From Nocardiopsis ganjiahuensis DSM 45031 (lineage in GTDB: Bacteria; Actinomycetota; Actinomycetes; Streptosporangiales; Streptosporangiaceae): a DNA stretch of 64,000 nt. The notes beneath the pieces were generated by a model. It made no database searches, was not told where the DNA came from, and saw only the letters and a list, made by a program, of their open reading frames with translations. Below, piece after piece: positions 8,875 through 17,060 of this stretch. The stretch is from contig NZ_ANBA01000008.1 in the NCBI RefSeq assembly GCF_000341085.1, positions 434,001 to 498,000 on the forward strand. The letters run 5' to 3'. Both the position numbers and the translations under genes were made by a program. Position 1 is the first letter of the stretch. The number at the start of each line of letters is the position of its first letter.

Positions 8875-9630
8875 TCAGGCGGCCCCGGTCAGGGAACGGA
8901 CCACGGAGAGCTCGGTGTCGGTGGGGGCCGGGGTGCGCACGAGGTCGTCGGAGACCCTCAGGTCCCAGCCGGTCGCCTCGCGCACCGCCGACACCTCCAC
9001 GCCCGGGTGCACGCCCACCAGGGTGAGCTCCCGGGTGATCGGGTCGGGTTCGAGCACACCGAGGTCGGTGATGACCCGGACGGGACCGGCCCCGGTCAGG
9101 CCGAGCCGCTCCCGGTCGCCCGGGCCCGCGCCGTGGCCCACCGAGGTCACGAAATCCACCTTGTCCACGAACGCGCGGCGGCTGTGGCGCATGATCACGA
9201 TGACCTCGCGACAGGAGGCGGCGATCTCGGGGGCGCCGCCGGCCCCGGGCAGGCGCACCCGGGGGTCGTCGTAGTCGCCGATGACGGTGGTGTTGATGTT
9301 GGCGTAGCGGTCGATCTGGGCGGCGCCCAGGAACCCGGCGTCGATGCGCCCGGCCTGGAGCCAGTAGTTGAAGACCTCGGGCACCGAGACCACGGTGTCG
9401 GCGGTATCGGCGAGGATCCCGTCACCGATGGACAGCGGCAGGTGGTCGGGGGACGCGCCCAGGGTGCCGGACTCGTAGATCATCCACAGGTCGGGGGCGT
9501 GGGTGCGGCTGGCCACGTTGGCTGCGGTGCTGGGCAGGCCGATGCCGACGAAGCAGGCCATCCCGTCGCGCAGCGAGCGCGCCGCGGTGACGGTCATGAT
9601 CTCGTCGGACGTCCAGGTCACGGTGGTCAC
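8875..9630 (-). CDS. pcaJ: 3-oxoadipate CoA-transferase subunit B
   Basis: 251 residues of the class I CoA-transferase beta family. With PcaI it transfers CoA from succinyl-CoA to beta-ketoadipate. The segment IYESGTLGASPDHLP carries the family glutamate that forms the glutamyl-CoA intermediate. Also visible are FVGIGLPSTAANVA and the C-terminal VHPGVEVSAVREATGWDL. The GTG start at 9630 overlaps the pcaI stop (GTGA). The open frame extends antisense of pcaI to 10245 but carries no family similarity there. Confidence 0.93.
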   Translation of the reverse strand: MTTVTWTSDEIMTVTAARSLRDGMACFVGIGLPSTAANVASRTHAPDLWMIYESGTLGASPDHLPLSIGDGILADTADTVVSVPEVFNYWLQAGRIDAGFLGAAQIDRYANINTTVIGDYDDPRVRLPGAGGAPEIAASCREVIVIMRHSRRAFVDKVDFVTSVGHGAGPGDRERLGLTGAGPVRVITDLGVLEPDPITRELTLVGVHPGVEVSAVREATGWDLRVSDDLVRTPAPTDTELSVVRSLTGAA

Positions 9631-10514
9631 GCGCCTCTCCCAGCGGGTTCGGGGTCGCCGGCGTCCGGGGAACCGGGCGCCGGGGGGACAGCGGGGGTCG
9701 GGGCCGTCCGGCCGGGGGCGGCCGAGGTGAGTTCGCGGAGCCAGGCGGTGAAGGCCTCGCGGTCGCGGCCGATCGCGTCCCAGTCCTTGTACGCGGCGTT
9801 GTCCCGCTCGTAGTAGCCGTGCGCGTAGGAGGGGGCTGCGCCGCCGGGCACGACACTGACCGCGTCGACGACCCGGCTCGGCAGGATCACCTGGCCGGGG
9901 ACGGGATCGAGCACGTCCACGACCTCCTCCACGGTGGCCAGGACCCGGTCGGCGGCCAGGGCGGCCTCCTTCTGGATGCCGGTGATGCCCCACAGCTGCA
10001 CGTTGCCCGCGGTGTCCGCGCGCTGGGCGTGGATGACGGTGACGTCGGGGTTGAGCGCGGGGACAGCGGCCAGTTCCTGCCCGGTGAAGGGACAGGTGAC
10101 CGTTTTGATGTTGGGGTTGTTCTCGACCAGGTCGGTGCCGCTGTAGCCGCGCAGGACGGCGAAGGGCAGACCGGAGGCGCCGGCGACGTAGCGGTTGGCC
10201 ATCCCCGCGTGGCTGTGCTCCTCGATCTCCAGCGGGGCCGGCCACGCGTCGGTGACCGCGTCACGGAAGCGGTGCAGCGAGCCCACCCCGGGGTTGCCGC
10301 CCCAGGAGAAGACGAGCTTGCGCGCGCATCCGGCGCCGATGAGCTGGTCGTAGACGATGTCGGGTGTCATCCGGACCAGCGTGAGGTCGCGCAGGCCCTG
10401 ACGGATGATCTCGTGCCCGGCGGCCACGGGGATGAGGTGGGTGAACCCCTCCAGGGCGACGGTGTCGCCGTCATGGATGAGCTGTCGGACCGCCTCGCCC
10501 AGGGGCACGACCAT
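9627..10514 (-). CDS. pcaI: 3-oxoadipate CoA-transferase subunit A
   Basis: 295 residues, class I CoA-transferase alpha family. Recognisable parts are AVRQLIHDGDTVALEGFTHLIP, GHEIIRQGLRDLTLVRMTPDIV and FSWGGNPGVGSLHRFRDAV. It is the first gene of the minus-strand operon pcaI-J-F-H-G-B-L; a promoter and operator sites lie directly upstream. The C-terminal tail after about residue 270 is Pro/Ala-rich and probably disordered. ATG 10514 has GGAGGATC as its ribosome binding site. Confidence 0.93.
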   Translation of the reverse strand: MVVPLGEAVRQLIHDGDTVALEGFTHLIPVAAGHEIIRQGLRDLTLVRMTPDIVYDQLIGAGCARKLVFSWGGNPGVGSLHRFRDAVTDAWPAPLEIEEHSHAGMANRYVAGASGLPFAVLRGYSGTDLVENNPNIKTVTCPFTGQELAAVPALNPDVTVIHAQRADTAGNVQLWGITGIQKEAALAADRVLATVEEVVDVLDPVPGQVILPSRVVDAVSVVPGGAAPSYAHGYYERDNAAYKDWDAIGRDREAFTAWLRELTSAAPGRTAPTPAVPPAPGSPDAGDPEPAGRGA

Positions 10515-10526
10515 GGTGATCCTCCC

Positions 10527-10541
10527 GTTCGTATAGCGAAT
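10527..10541. promoter_or_regulatory. Candidate PcaR operator site 1
   Basis: GTTCGTATAGCGAAT, a GTTC-N7-GAA(C/T) half-symmetric 15-mer just upstream of the pcaI ribosome binding site. It lies 19 bp centre to centre from site 2, about two helical turns, as expected for an IclR-type tetramer. Confidence 0.6.
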
Positions 10542-10545
10542 GGAT

Positions 10546-10560
10546 GTTCACAGTGCGAAC
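10546..10560. promoter_or_regulatory. Candidate PcaR operator site 2
   Basis: GTTCACAGTGCGAAC, a GTTC-N7-GAAC 15-mer placed just downstream of the predicted -10 of the pcaI promoter, so a bound regulator would cover the transcription start. Confidence 0.65.
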
Positions 10561-10571
10561 AACTGGGTATG

Positions 10572-10600
10572 ACCGTAGCGCCGATCACAGGAAGGGTCAA
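10572..10600 (-). promoter_or_regulatory. Predicted pcaI operon promoter
   Basis: Read on the minus strand, TTGACC (10600-10595) and TACGGT (10577-10572) are separated by 17 bp, a good housekeeping-sigma arrangement. The start point would fall near 10565, next to operator site 2. Confidence 0.6.
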
Positions 10601-10614
10601 GGCATGCCCTGCCT

Positions 10615-10629
10615 GTTCGGTATGAGAAC
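10615..10629. promoter_or_regulatory. Candidate PcaR operator site 3
   Basis: GTTCGGTATGAGAAC, a third GTTC-N7-GAAC sequence, lies upstream of the regulator gene and next to the -35 of the pcaI promoter. It is suited to autoregulation or DNA looping with sites 1 and 2. Confidence 0.55.
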
Positions 10630-10693
10630 ATCGCGATGACCGCGAGCCGCCGTGACGCGCCCGCACCCCCTGTCCTCGACCCCGGAAGGCCCC

Positions 10694-11497
10694 ATGACCA
10701 CCGAAGACGCCCCCGACCGCGGAGCCCACTTCGTCCAGTCCCTGGAACGGGGACTCATGGTCGTCCGCGCCTTCTCCGCCGAGCGGCCGGCGATGACTCT
10801 CAGCGAGGTCGCGCGCGCCACCGACCTCACCCGGGCCGCCGCCCGGCGCTTCCTGCTGACCCTGGTGGACCTCGGATACGTGCGCACCGACGGCCGGATG
10901 TTCTCCCTGACCCCGCGCGTGCTGGAGCTCGGCTACGCCTACGTGGCCTCCGCCGGGCTGCCCGACGTGGCCCAGCCGCACCTGGAGGACCTGTCCTCCC
11001 GGGTCCACGAGTCGGCCTCGGTGTCGGTGCTCGAGGGCGACGACGTCCTCTACGTCGCCCGTGTGGCCACCTCGCGGATCATGGCCGTGTCCATCGCCGT
11101 GGGCACGCGCTTCCCCGCCTCCACCACCTCCATGGGCCGGGTCCTGCTGGCCGGGTACGACGAGGCCGGACTCACCTCGTACCTGGACCGGGTCGCGCTG
11201 AAGCCGCTGACCCGGTTCACCATCACCGACACCGCCGAGCTGCGCACGGAGATCCTGCGCGTGCGCGAGCAGGGTTACGCGATCGTCGACCAGGAACTGG
11301 AGGAGGGCCTGCGCTCCCTGGCCGCCCCCATCCACGACGGCGACGGCCGGGTGATCGCCGCGGCCAACGTGTCCGCGCACGCCAACCGGTCCTCGATCGA
11401 CGACGTGCGCCGCGATCTGCTCCCCGCCCTGCTGGAGACCACGGCCCTCATCGAGGCCGACCTCGCCTCGGTCGCCCGCCGCGACGCCACCGGCTGA
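10694..11497 (+). CDS. pcaR: IclR-family regulator of the beta-ketoadipate pathway
   Basis: 267 residues. An N-terminal winged helix (VQSLERGLMVVRAFSAERP followed by LSEVARATDLTRAAARRFL) precedes an IclR effector domain containing VHESASVSVLEGDDVLYVAR and GYAIVDQELEEGLRSLAAP. It matches the PcaR/PobR/CatR branch, which senses pathway intermediates. It is divergent from pcaI, and three similar 15-bp sites lie in the shared region. ATG 10694 has GGAAGG upstream; GTG 10652 is an alternative. Regulation of pcaIJ and itself is inferred from position. Confidence 0.9.
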   Translation: MTTEDAPDRGAHFVQSLERGLMVVRAFSAERPAMTLSEVARATDLTRAAARRFLLTLVDLGYVRTDGRMFSLTPRVLELGYAYVASAGLPDVAQPHLEDLSSRVHESASVSVLEGDDVLYVARVATSRIMAVSIAVGTRFPASTTSMGRVLLAGYDEAGLTSYLDRVALKPLTRFTITDTAELRTEILRVREQGYAIVDQELEEGLRSLAAPIHDGDGRVIAAANVSAHANRSSIDDVRRDLLPALLETTALIEADLASVARRDATG

Positions 11498-11500
11498 CCC

Positions 11501-12301
11501 GTGGGGGCCAGCTGGGTCCCGGTGCGGCCGCTCCCGGGCACCGCACCGGAGGCCGTGGGCGCCTTGTTCGCCGAGCACACCCGGCTGGCCCGGGAGGCCG
11601 AGCGGGCCGGCCCGGGAAGCTCCGGTCACACCGGCGCGCAGGCCGCCTTCGAGGAGGCGGGCGACCGGCTGCTCGGCACGGTCGAACCGGCCGTGAACGG
11701 TGACGGTCGCCGCCGCACGTTCCCGGTGGCGGCGATGGCCGAAAGCCCCGTGCTCCCGCCCCGCTGGCGACGGGAGGCCCCGGGCTCGATGGCCCCGGCC
11801 GAGGCCGCGCGCTCGGTCGAACGGTGGCGGACCTGGACCGGCTGGGTGCGCGAGGGCAGGATCCCGCACTTCATGGCGGCGATGCGCACGCGCGAGCGGG
11901 CGCGGGTCCTGCTCCGGAAGTGGGACAGGGCCGCCGACCTCGCCGAGAGCACCCGCGGCCTCCCCCTTTCCTGGGCCGGAGGCGAGCGGCTGGAACTCGC
12001 CCGGGAGGCGATCCCCGGCCGGGAACCGCCACTGGCCGTTCCCGGTGAACGGCGCCCGCCGGATCACCCCGAGGACGACCGCCCCGAACCGAACGAGTTC
12101 TGGGTCCGGTCCGAGGTGGACGCCTTCGCCCGGAACCTGGCCGAGGCCCTGCACGAGTACGACCAGTGCGTCCCTCGGCGTTGGAGGGCGGGCCCGGTCC
12201 CCATCGAACCCGAGCCGGGCGACGACCCATGGCTGACGGAGTTCCTGGACTGGGCCGAGCCGTTCACCCGCGACGGCTGGGGGCTGTACCTGTGGCGCTG
12301 A
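11501..12301 (+). CDS. Hypothetical protein
   Basis: 266 residues with GTG start three bases after the pcaR stop. No known domain was recognised. The protein is rich in Trp, Arg and Glu, has no signal peptide or membrane segment, and ends DDPWLTEFLDWAEPFTRDGWGLYLWR-like, an acidic/aromatic C-terminus. The GTG lacks a clear ribosome binding site, so translation may depend on coupling to pcaR, or the true start is further in. Strong GC3 codon bias supports coding. A truncated gene overlaps its last 10 bases. Confidence 0.6.
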   Translation: MGASWVPVRPLPGTAPEAVGALFAEHTRLAREAERAGPGSSGHTGAQAAFEEAGDRLLGTVEPAVNGDGRRRTFPVAAMAESPVLPPRWRREAPGSMAPAEAARSVERWRTWTGWVREGRIPHFMAAMRTRERARVLLRKWDRAADLAESTRGLPLSWAGGERLELAREAIPGREPPLAVPGERRPPDHPEDDRPEPNEFWVRSEVDAFARNLAEALHEYDQCVPRRWRAGPVPIEPEPGDDPWLTEFLDWAEPFTRDGWGLYLWR

Positions 12302-12390
12302 GCGGCCGACGCGAGTACCCCTACGTGGGCCCGGAGGAGATCCTGGCCCTGGTCACGCTGGTCAGCGAACAGCGGCACCGAAGGCGGGAG
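12292..12390 (+). pseudogene. 5' remnant of a hypothetical gene
   Basis: A GTG at 12292 overlaps the preceding stop and opens with MALSGRREYPYVGPEEIL. I recall a similar GRR(D/E)YPYVGP opening in a longer actinomycete hypothetical family, but cannot verify it here. About 33 codons later the frame enters the inverted-repeat element and loses any coding character. The overlap with the upstream gene suggests an old two-gene operon cut by that element. Identification is tentative. Confidence 0.35.
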
Positions 12391-12830
12391 CACCCCCAGG
12401 CCTGCACGAACCGGTTGAACGTGTCGCGGCCGGTCAATGCCCGAGACGAAACAGCGGCAGCAAAGGAGGGAGTGGGCCGAGGCAGCCTTCGGGTCTCAGC
12501 TTTGCGGGGCTGGGTGCCTGAAACTCGCATACAGAGGCGTCCGATGCTTCCGAAACCCCTAAATCCCCGATGATCTTGCTACCAGAGGCGATCTCGGCGC
12601 CGAGATCGCCTCTGGTAGCAAGATCGTTTACGGGGAGGGGCCCGAAACCCGCTCCGGGAGGGGTCCGCGCCGCCCTCGCTACCGCTTGTCCGTTGGAGCC
12701 GATGACCGGCCGCAGCACGGCCAACCGGCCCGAGCGGAGCTGGGGAACCCTACCGCCTTCGCTGCCGCTTTTCGATACGTGCGCGACCAGCCGCGACACG
12801 GCCCGGCGTTGGGCGCAGGCCTGGGGGCAC
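12390..12830. repeat. Large imperfect inverted-repeat element
   Basis: The segment starting at 12390 (CACCCCCAGGCCTGC...) and the reverse complement of the segment ending at 12830 (GTGCCCCCAGGCCTGC...) align over about 80 columns at roughly 70% identity. Shared blocks are CCCCCAGGCCTGC, CGTGTCGCGGC and AGCGGCAGC, almost without gaps. The similarity stops at both outer ends, so these look like the termini of a discrete element. A perfect 54-bp palindrome lies near the centre. No convincing gene is inside; open frames across it are by-products of GC-rich sequence. It occupies most of the 588-bp gap before the CGNR gene. Confidence 0.7.
12572..12625. repeat. Perfect 54-bp palindrome
   Basis: Two 27-nt arms meet without a spacer. 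The left arm begins GATCTTGCTACCAGAGGCG and the right arm is its exact reverse complement; the centre is GGCGCC. Partial complementarity continues outward (CCCCG on the left, CGGGG on the right) across a small bulge. As RNA or cruciform it would form a very stable hairpin, far longer than an ordinary terminator, and no T-run follows. Confidence 0.9.
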
Positions 12831-12889
12831 GCCCGGACCAGCCCGGACAGGCAAGGCACGACCGAAGAGCAACCGCCCTGGACAGGGAC

Positions 12890-13417
12890 TCAGGTGTCCT
12901 CGGCGGTGCGGGCGCGGTGGCGGCGGACGGCGTCGCGGTTGCCGCAGGCGGGCGAGCAGTAGCGCTGGCGGCCGTTGCGGGAGAAGTCGGCGTAGACGCG
13001 CGTGCAGTCACGGGCCGCGCACCGGCCCAGGCGGCTCATCCCCCGTCCGGTCAGGTGCAGGGCGGTACCGACGGCGATCAGCGAGGCGATCTGCCGGTGG
13101 GCGGGCAGGTCGTCGGGGCGGTAGTGCAGGTGCCAGCCGGTACCCGCGTGGTCGGTGAGCCGCGGCGGACCGGAGTACTCGGCGAGCAGGGCGTTGAGCC
13201 GCTCGGCGCGGACGGGCTCGTCCGGACTGTCGACAACGGCGGTCCAGCCCGACAAAAAGGCGCGGACCTCGGCGAGGTCGTCCTCCCCCACCGCCCGTTC
13301 CAGGAGGAAGCCGGTGTCGGCGCAGCGCCGTTCCAGGTCGGCGGTGCCGGCGCACGGCCGGTTGACCAGGTCCACCGCGAGCGCCAAGGGCTCCTGCCCG
13401 TAAGGGTTGAGATGCAT
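12890..13417 (-). CDS. CGNR zinc-finger / ABATE-domain protein
   Basis: 175 residues. The N-terminal ABATE-like region (LALAVDLVNRPCAGTADLE) is followed by a C-terminal CGNR zinc finger, CAARDCTRVYADFSRNGRQRYC then SPACGNRDAVRRHR. This is the architecture of stress-responsive putative transcription regulators common in actinobacteria. ATG 13417 is divergent from the small gene at 13443, with only 25 bp between them, so control elements are shared. DNA-binding function is inferred from the finger. Confidence 0.88.
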   Translation of the reverse strand: MHLNPYGQEPLALAVDLVNRPCAGTADLERRCADTGFLLERAVGEDDLAEVRAFLSGWTAVVDSPDEPVRAERLNALLAEYSGPPRLTDHAGTGWHLHYRPDDLPAHRQIASLIAVGTALHLTGRGMSRLGRCAARDCTRVYADFSRNGRQRYCSPACGNRDAVRRHRARTAEDT

Positions 13418-13442
13418 AACGCCATTACATCAGACTGGGCGC

Positions 13443-13601
13443 ATGAGCGACCACGAACACCGCTGGACCACCGACTCCACCCACCCGACCAGCGAGGGGG
13501 TGGTCACGTACCAGCGCTGCCGCTGCGGCGAGCACCGCGTGGCCCTCTCCCCGCCCATCACCCAGGCGCGTGCTGTCACCCGGTCGCGCCGCGGCCGCTG
13601 A
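13443..13601 (+). CDS. Small hypothetical protein with a CxC motif
   Basis: 52 residues starting MSDHEHRWTTDSTHPTSEG. A CRCGEH motif in the middle, with several histidines, suggests a single metal site or a half zinc ribbon. It is divergent from the CGNR gene; ATG 13443 fits the length of similar small proteins. No function can be assigned. Confidence 0.6.
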   Translation: MSDHEHRWTTDSTHPTSEGVVTYQRCRCGEHRVALSPPITQARAVTRSRRGR

Positions 13602-13679
13602 ACCCCCCTCGCCCCGACCGCCCGCCGCCCCCGGGACGGCCCCCAGGGCGGCCCGGATCAGACCGGGGCGGCTCCGGGG

Positions 13680-14258
13680 TCAGCCCGGGGCGCAGATCCC
13701 CCGCTCCAGGGTGCGCACCACCGTCGGCGCCACCGCGTGCCGCGGCATCTGGCCGCGCTCGGCCCGCTCCAGGCCGGTGAAGACCAGGGCCCACAGGACC
13801 TGCACCACCCAGGCGGGATCGGCCTCGGGGTCGAACACACCCTCCTCCTGCCCCCGCCGCACCAGGTTCGTGAGGAGGTCGGGTTCGGGATCCGTGGCGG
13901 CGGGGGCGTCGTCGAAGACCTCGTTGGCGGTGTCGCCGAAGGCGAAGACCACCCAGTCACCCACCTCCACGTGGGCGGCGACCACGCGCCGCATCGCCTC
14001 CAGGGCGGACCCCTTCTCCACCTCGGCCTCGTCCATCACCCGGCCGATCTCGGAGAGCGCCTCCTGGTAGGTGGCGGCCAGCAGGACCTCGCGGTCGGGG
14101 AAGTAGCGGTGCAGGGTGCTGCGCCCCACCTCGGCGGCCTCGGCGACCGCTGACAGCGGGGCGTTGCGGTCGTGGGCCAGGACGGTGGCGGCCGCGCGCA
14201 GGATCGCGCCCCGGGTCCGGGCACGCACCCCCGCCCTGGGGTTCTCGGTGCTCGTCAT
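13680..14258 (-). CDS. TetR-family transcriptional regulator
   Basis: 192 residues. The N-terminal helix-turn-helix is clear: [20 protein letters not shown], then [24 protein letters not shown]. The C-terminal part is a variable ligand-binding domain. It is divergent from an NAD(P)-binding oxidoreductase, and a 21-bp inverted repeat lies in the shared region, so it probably represses that gene and itself until a ligand binds. Confidence 0.92.
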   Translation of the reverse strand: MTSTENPRAGVRARTRGAILRAAATVLAHDRNAPLSAVAEAAEVGRSTLHRYFPDREVLLAATYQEALSEIGRVMDEAEVEKGSALEAMRRVVAAHVEVGDWVVFAFGDTANEVFDDAPAATDPEPDLLTNLVRRGQEEGVFDPEADPAWVVQVLWALVFTGLERAERGQMPRHAVAPTVVRTLERGICAPG

Positions 14259-14305
14259 GGCGCCAACCTATCGCCCTCACCAGAACGGCAAACATGGATC
14301 TCTTT

Positions 14306-14346
14306 TTGACACAGTGGTGTCCCATTATGATCTAATGGGATCCCAT
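14306..14346 (+). promoter_or_regulatory. TetR operator and promoter of the NmrA-like gene
   Basis: TCCCATTA and TAATGGGA (14320-14340) form a perfect 8-bp inverted repeat around a 5-bp spacer, and a second palindrome, ATGGGATCCCAT, overlaps it (14335-14346). TTGACA at 14306-14311 is a candidate -35. The operator would cover the -10 region. Confidence 0.65.
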
Positions 14347-14371
14347 CAAGGCGACGAGAGGAACCCGAACC

Positions 14372-15238
14372 ATGCGCATCCTGGTGACCGGAGCCGGCGG
14401 AACCGTCGGCTCCGCGGTGGTCCCGCTGCTCCTCGAGCGCGAGGCCGCCGTCCGCGCGCTCAGCCGAGACCCCGCCCGCCGCACCTTCCCTGCGGGTGTC
14501 GAACCCGTCGCGGGCGACCTCGAGAGGCCCTGGACCCTCGACGGCGTCTTCGACGGCGTGGACGCCGTCATGCTCTACCCGCACCCCGAGACCGCGGAGG
14601 AGGTCGTGGCCAGGACCAGGGACGCGGGCGTGCGGCGGATCGTCCTGATGTCCTCGTCCTCGGTGGAGACCGACCCCGACGCCGACACCTCGGGCAACTT
14701 CGGCCACCAGCACCACCGGCCGGTGGAGGAGGCCGTGGAGCGCTCCGGGCTGGAGTGGACGCACCTGCGCGGCGGCGAGTTCATGGTCAACGACCTCGAC
14801 TCCTACCCGGACTCTGTCCGTGCCGAGGGCGTGATCCGCGCGCCCAACGGCGACCACCCCGGAGCCCCCGTGCACGAGGCCGACGTGGCCGACATGGCGG
14901 TGGCCGCGCTCCTGGAGGACGGCCACCAGGGCCGGGCCTACGAGATCACCGGCCCCGAGCACATCACCCCCGCCCAGCGCGCCGCCGTGATCTCCCGGGC
15001 CCTGGGAAGGGAGATCGCCTTCGTCGAGCTGACCCTGGCCGAGACCCGCGAACTGTGGATCTCCCAGGGCGTTCCGCCCGAGGTCTGCGACTGGCTGCTG
15101 TGGGAGCCCGGCCCGGAGGACGAGGGCGCCCCATGGGGGCCGGACGAGTTCGTCTCCAAGGACTACGAGCGGGTCATGGGCCGCCCCGGACGCGACTACG
15201 CCCGGTGGGTCGCCGACCACATCGACGCCTTCCGGTAA
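14372..15238 (+). CDS. NAD(P)-binding NmrA-like oxidoreductase
   Basis: 288 residues of the atypical SDR/NmrA family. The nucleotide-binding motif is at the N-terminus ([20 protein letters not shown]), followed by [12 protein letters not shown] at the fourth strand and the substrate-region [15 protein letters not shown]. The canonical YxxxK pair is not obvious, as in many atypical SDRs, which may be sensors or quinone reductases. Located divergent from the TetR gene, which is its likely regulator. Substrate unknown. Confidence 0.87.
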   Translation: MRILVTGAGGTVGSAVVPLLLEREAAVRALSRDPARRTFPAGVEPVAGDLERPWTLDGVFDGVDAVMLYPHPETAEEVVARTRDAGVRRIVLMSSSSVETDPDADTSGNFGHQHHRPVEEAVERSGLEWTHLRGGEFMVNDLDSYPDSVRAEGVIRAPNGDHPGAPVHEADVADMAVAALLEDGHQGRAYEITGPEHITPAQRAAVISRALGREIAFVELTLAETRELWISQGVPPEVCDWLLWEPGPEDEGAPWGPDEFVSKDYERVMGRPGRDYARWVADHIDAFR

Positions 15239-15402
15239 CCGCTGCCCCGGCGGGACCGGGTACCTTGCGCGTCCCGGCGGCTCCTGGAATCCTGCCGTCC
15301 CCGGCCGGAAGAACGACACGGAGCGGCGGAGACGGGCCATGCCACCACCGAACTGGCACCATGGCACCGACCAGGCCGCCGCGCCGCAGTGGAAGGACGA
15401 CA

Positions 15403-16281
15403 GTGACCGACGCACACAGCACACCCCACGTCGCAGAGCAGGCGGGAACGCTCCTCCTCGGAGGCGACCTACCGGTCCACCGCCTGGGGTTCGGGGCGAT
15501 GCGGATCGTCGGCGAGGGGGTGTGGGGGCCGCCCCGGGACCGGGACGAGGCCCTGGCCGTACTGCGGCGGGCCGTCGAGCTCGGGGTGAACTTCATCGAC
15601 ACGGCCGACTCCTACGGGCCGCAGATCAGCGAACAGCTCATCCGCGAGGCGCTCTACCCCTACACCGACGACCTGGTCATCGGCACCAAGGCCGGATTCG
15701 TGCGGACCGGTCCGGCGCAGTGGCACAGGATGGGCCGCCCCGAGTACCTCAAACAGCAGGTGGAGCTGAGCCTGCGCAACCTGGGGGTGGAGCGGATCGA
15801 CCTCATGCAGTTGCACCGCATCGACCCCGAGGTTCCGCTGGCCGACCAGCTCGGCGCGCTGGTCGAGCTCCAGCGCGAGGGCAAGATCCGCCACATCGGG
15901 CTGAGCGAGGTGAACGTGGACGAGCTGTCGGCGGCCCGCGCGATCGCGCCGGTCGCCTCGGTGCAGAACCAGTACGCGCCGTCCTTCCGCCAGTCCGAGG
16001 ACGTCCTGGAGCAGTGCGAGAAGGACGGGATCGCCTTCCTCCCCTGGGCCCCGGTCGGGCGCGGCGAGATGGCCTCCGCCGACTCCCCGCTGGCCGCCGT
16101 CGCCGCCGAGCACGGGGTGAGCCCGGTTCAGCTCGCGCTGTCCTGGCTGCTGCACCGCTCCCCCGTGATGCTGCCGATCCCCGGCACCTCGCGGGTGGCG
16201 CACCTGGAGGAGAACACGCGGGCCGCGGCGGTGCGCCTGTCCGCCGAGGAGGTCGAGCGGATCAGCCAGCTGCTCTCCTGA
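15403..16281 (+). CDS. Aldo/keto reductase
   Basis: 292 residues, single TIM-barrel oxidoreductase using NADPH. The catalytic tetrad is visible: Asp and Tyr in [11 protein letters not shown], Lys in [10 protein letters not shown] and His in [14 protein letters not shown] 15403 was chosen for its GGAAGGACGA ribosome binding site; an open frame begins much further upstream. The C-terminal [21 protein letters not shown] is typical of the AKR11/13 type. Substrate unknown. Confidence 0.9.
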   Translation: MTDAHSTPHVAEQAGTLLLGGDLPVHRLGFGAMRIVGEGVWGPPRDRDEALAVLRRAVELGVNFIDTADSYGPQISEQLIREALYPYTDDLVIGTKAGFVRTGPAQWHRMGRPEYLKQQVELSLRNLGVERIDLMQLHRIDPEVPLADQLGALVELQREGKIRHIGLSEVNVDELSAARAIAPVASVQNQYAPSFRQSEDVLEQCEKDGIAFLPWAPVGRGEMASADSPLAAVAAEHGVSPVQLALSWLLHRSPVMLPIPGTSRVAHLEENTRAAAVRLSAEEVERISQLLS

Positions 16282-16363
16282 CCCGGGGGAAGGGCACAGG
16301 AGCCCGGGAAAGGCTCCAGATCCTCGGGGAGGGCGCAGCCCTTCGTACCGGAGCGCCCGACCC

Positions 16364-16972
16364 TCAGCGCACGTGAACCCCCGCGCGGGCGGCCACGACG
16401 GCCGCCCGCGCGCTGCGTTCGGCGACGGCCTCGTCCAGGGGGTCCCCGCTGGCCAGCAAGCGGTAGTACAGGGGCGCGGAGACCGCGCGGACGACCTCGC
16501 GGGCGTCGGTGCCCTCGGGGAGCTCACCCCGTTCCACCGCCTGCTCCACGCAGGGCACCCACTCGCTGATGCGCACCTCGTAGAAGCGGTTCAGGGCCCG
16601 GGCGGTGCGTTCGTCGCAGGTGGCCGCGGCGATGATCGCCTTGAACAGGGGCCCCTGGCGCGGGTGGGCCAGGGTGTCGCGGACCAGGCGGGCGTTGGCG
16701 AGCAGGTCCTTGAGCAGCGATCCGGTCTCGACCCGCGGCTGCGACTGCTCGGCCATGTCCTGGAGCAGGTCCGCCACGAGCGCGGGCACCGACCCCCAGC
16801 GGCGGTAGACGGTGGTCCGGCCGACCCCGGCCCTGCGTGCGACGTCGGTCAGGTCCAGGCCGCCCATACCGCTCTCGGCGAGCGCGTCGCCCGCGGCGGA
16901 CAGCACGGCGGCGCGCACTCGCGCGGTCCGACCACCCGGCCGCGTACCACCGGGTTCCCCGACCAGCACCAT
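16364..16972 (-). CDS. TetR-family transcriptional regulator
   Basis: 202 residues. Helix-turn-helix: AAVLSAAGDALAESGMGG followed by DVARRAGVGRTTVYRRWGS. The C-terminal domain resembles TetR_C of the AcrR type (LPEGTDAREVVRAVSAPLYYR). It is divergent from the aldo/keto reductase at 17061 and is its probable regulator. The shared 88-bp region contains the direct repeats TGTACTAAC and TGTACCATTAAC (17021-17049), one possible binding site. Confidence 0.9.
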   Translation of the reverse strand: MVLVGEPGGTRPGGRTARVRAAVLSAAGDALAESGMGGLDLTDVARRAGVGRTTVYRRWGSVPALVADLLQDMAEQSQPRVETGSLLKDLLANARLVRDTLAHPRQGPLFKAIIAAATCDERTARALNRFYEVRISEWVPCVEQAVERGELPEGTDAREVVRAVSAPLYYRLLASGDPLDEAVAERSARAAVVAARAGVHVR

Positions 16973-17060
16973 GAAGGGACTCCCATTCCGTCAACGGTCC
17001 TTCCGTGCTAGCGTACGCGCTGTACTAACGGGATATTTGTACCATTAACAGGGGGACGTC

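Noticed and set aside
12434-12962. Open frames on both strands across the inverted-repeat element
   Set aside because: They read through the palindrome and have no recognised domain, ribosome binding site or conserved start.
17021-17049. Direct repeats TGTACTAAC/TGTACCATTAAC as a firm TetR operator
   Set aside because: Not palindromic and only partly matching; mentioned under the regulator, not listed as a site.
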